From NCBI GenBank assembly GCA_964629225.1, contig CAZVQC010000013.1, positions 1 through 53,010 of the forward strand: a stretch of 53,010 nt of DNA, written 5' to 3'. The DNA comes from RUG14199 sp964629225 (lineage in GTDB: Bacteria; Bacillota; Clostridia; Oscillospirales; CAG-272). The notes under the pieces were generated by a model. It saw nothing but the letters and a program-made list of their open reading frames with translations. It searched no databases and was not told where the DNA came from. This document shows, piece by piece, positions 52,366-53,010 of this stretch. Within the stretch, counting starts at the first letter, position 1, and each line of letters begins with the position of its first letter. The translations under genes and the position numbers were made by a program.

Positions 52366-52956
52366 TTAAATACTCATATTCTTTCTGTTCTTATCTATGA
52401 GAAGGGCAATACAAGTCTTAAGTGATCTCATTTGCGCCTTAAGATAAGTTTCATCCTCGAAGAGAGCGTAGTGAACGCAAGCACGAACCATGGTGTAGAT
52501 GAGCCCGGTCAGATCTTCCGAGGGAATACCGAGAGAAACCTCAAGAATATTTGCGTACTCGGCATAACGCTTTGTAACACCCGCAAAGAATTTTTTGCCC
52601 TCTTCGCGGTATTTCGGATGAGTGTATATCTGGTACATAAGGCGATACTTTTTACCGTGCTTTTCCGCAGTCCAATAAGGTATCTCATCAACAAAACGCC
52701 AAATTTCTTCAAGATTGCGGGGAGCCCTTGCCATGAAATCATCCTCAACCTTTGTCATGCAATATTCTGTGGATTGAACGAGGAGGTCGTCAAGGTCTTT
52801 GAAATAAGTATAGATCGTTGCGGGATTGCATCCGCTGAACTTGCCTATGGCGCGAATACCGGTACCGTGAAGACCGTATTCTGAAAAGCAATCAAAACTC
52901 TTGACCATCAGGTCAATCTTTTTCGCAGTGAACATCTCTTCTTTGAGTGTCGGCAT
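52366..52956 (-). CDS. TetR-family transcriptional regulator
   Basis: A 196-residue repressor-type protein. The N-terminal helix-turn-helix reads GTGIRAIGKFSGCNPATIYTYFKDLDDLL (residues 31-59), and the rest is an all-helical ligand/dimer domain with WTAEKHGKKYRLMYQIYTHPKY. The ATG follows GAGG and AAAAAT. It is a clear relative of the frameshifted TetR gene at 13831-14459: MEKCF/MVKSF, YTYFTNLDEL/YTYFKDLDDL and TAENHGKKYRLMYRVYAHPKY/TAEKHGKKYRLMYQIYTHPKY. No target gene adjoins inside the window, and the right flank is not visible. Ligand unknown. Confidence 0.9.
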   Translation of the reverse strand: MPTLKEEMFTAKKIDLMVKSFDCFSEYGLHGTGIRAIGKFSGCNPATIYTYFKDLDDLLVQSTEYCMTKVEDDFMARAPRNLEEIWRFVDEIPYWTAEKHGKKYRLMYQIYTHPKYREEGKKFFAGVTKRYAEYANILEVSLGIPSEDLTGLIYTMVRACVHYALFEDETYLKAQMRSLKTCIALLIDKNRKNMSI

Positions 52957-53010
52957 ATTTTTCCTCTTTTCGTACTGTGTATAGATCGATTACTATAATT
53001 ATAATATAAT

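Overview
The window looks like a chromosomal segment of a spore-forming Clostridia-class Firmicute, probably a gut or rumen relative of the Ruminococcaceae/Oscillospiraceae. Grounds: a spoIIAA-spoIIAB-sigF operon, yqfC/yqfD/ylbJ sporulation genes, sigma-A promoters with 17-bp spacers, strong GGAGG ribosome sites, a GlgC/GlgD-type ADP-glucose pyrophosphorylase, PPi-type phosphofructokinase, and secreted proteins carrying dockerin (and once cohesin) modules. This placement rests on gene content only. No rRNA, tRNA, CRISPR array, intact transposase or prophage was seen.

Layout. 1-6060 (minus strand): yqfC-yqfD-phoH-ybeY-era-recO-mutS2, close-packed with ATGA overlaps; mutS2 runs off the left edge. 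6095-9689 (plus): ylbJ, a four-cysteine small protein, prfB, a SpoU-type RNA methylase and a one-helix membrane protein. 9853-15362 (minus): a 1303-residue secreted protein (beta-helix-like repeats, Cys-rich repeats, cohesin, dockerin), a frameshifted TetR gene, the decayed tail of a sortase-anchored surface protein, and a PC4/YdbC-like protein. 15404-20876: PPi-phosphofructokinase divergent from spoIIA, then two tandem paralogous glycosyltransferases. 20985-23743 (minus): alanine racemase and a dockerin-bearing secreted metallophosphoesterase. 23998-31334: a Gfo/Idh/MocA protein, a YibE/F-like membrane protein, an APC permease, a transaldolase-like aldolase and an orphan hydrolase-like protein. 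31403-34247: copper homeostasis, csoR plus copA fused to a CopZ-like domain. 34248-36726: a gene-poor stretch with orphan signals, then an unrecognised 694-residue protein. 37061-38872: a DUF2961/GH172 protein. 39077-49325 (minus): a glycogen operon glgB-glgC-glgD-glgA-glgP plus a GH13 alpha-glucanase. 49522-53010: GTP-dependent PEP carboxykinase, lexA, and a TetR gene that is the intact relative of the frameshifted one.

How it fits together. The glycogen block covers ADP-glucose synthesis, chain elongation, branching and breakdown, and lies near PEP carboxykinase; PPi-PFK and the aldolase add sugar-phosphate steps. Sporulation genes are split over two loci. The secreted cohesin/dockerin proteins suggest a protein-assembly system outside the cell, though no scaffoldin is present here. 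The points most worth a second look are the CopA-CopZ fusion with a strong internal ribosome site, the combined cohesin-dockerin protein, the broken and intact TetR pair, the surface-protein remnant, and the orphan 694-residue protein with the signal-rich gap beside it.
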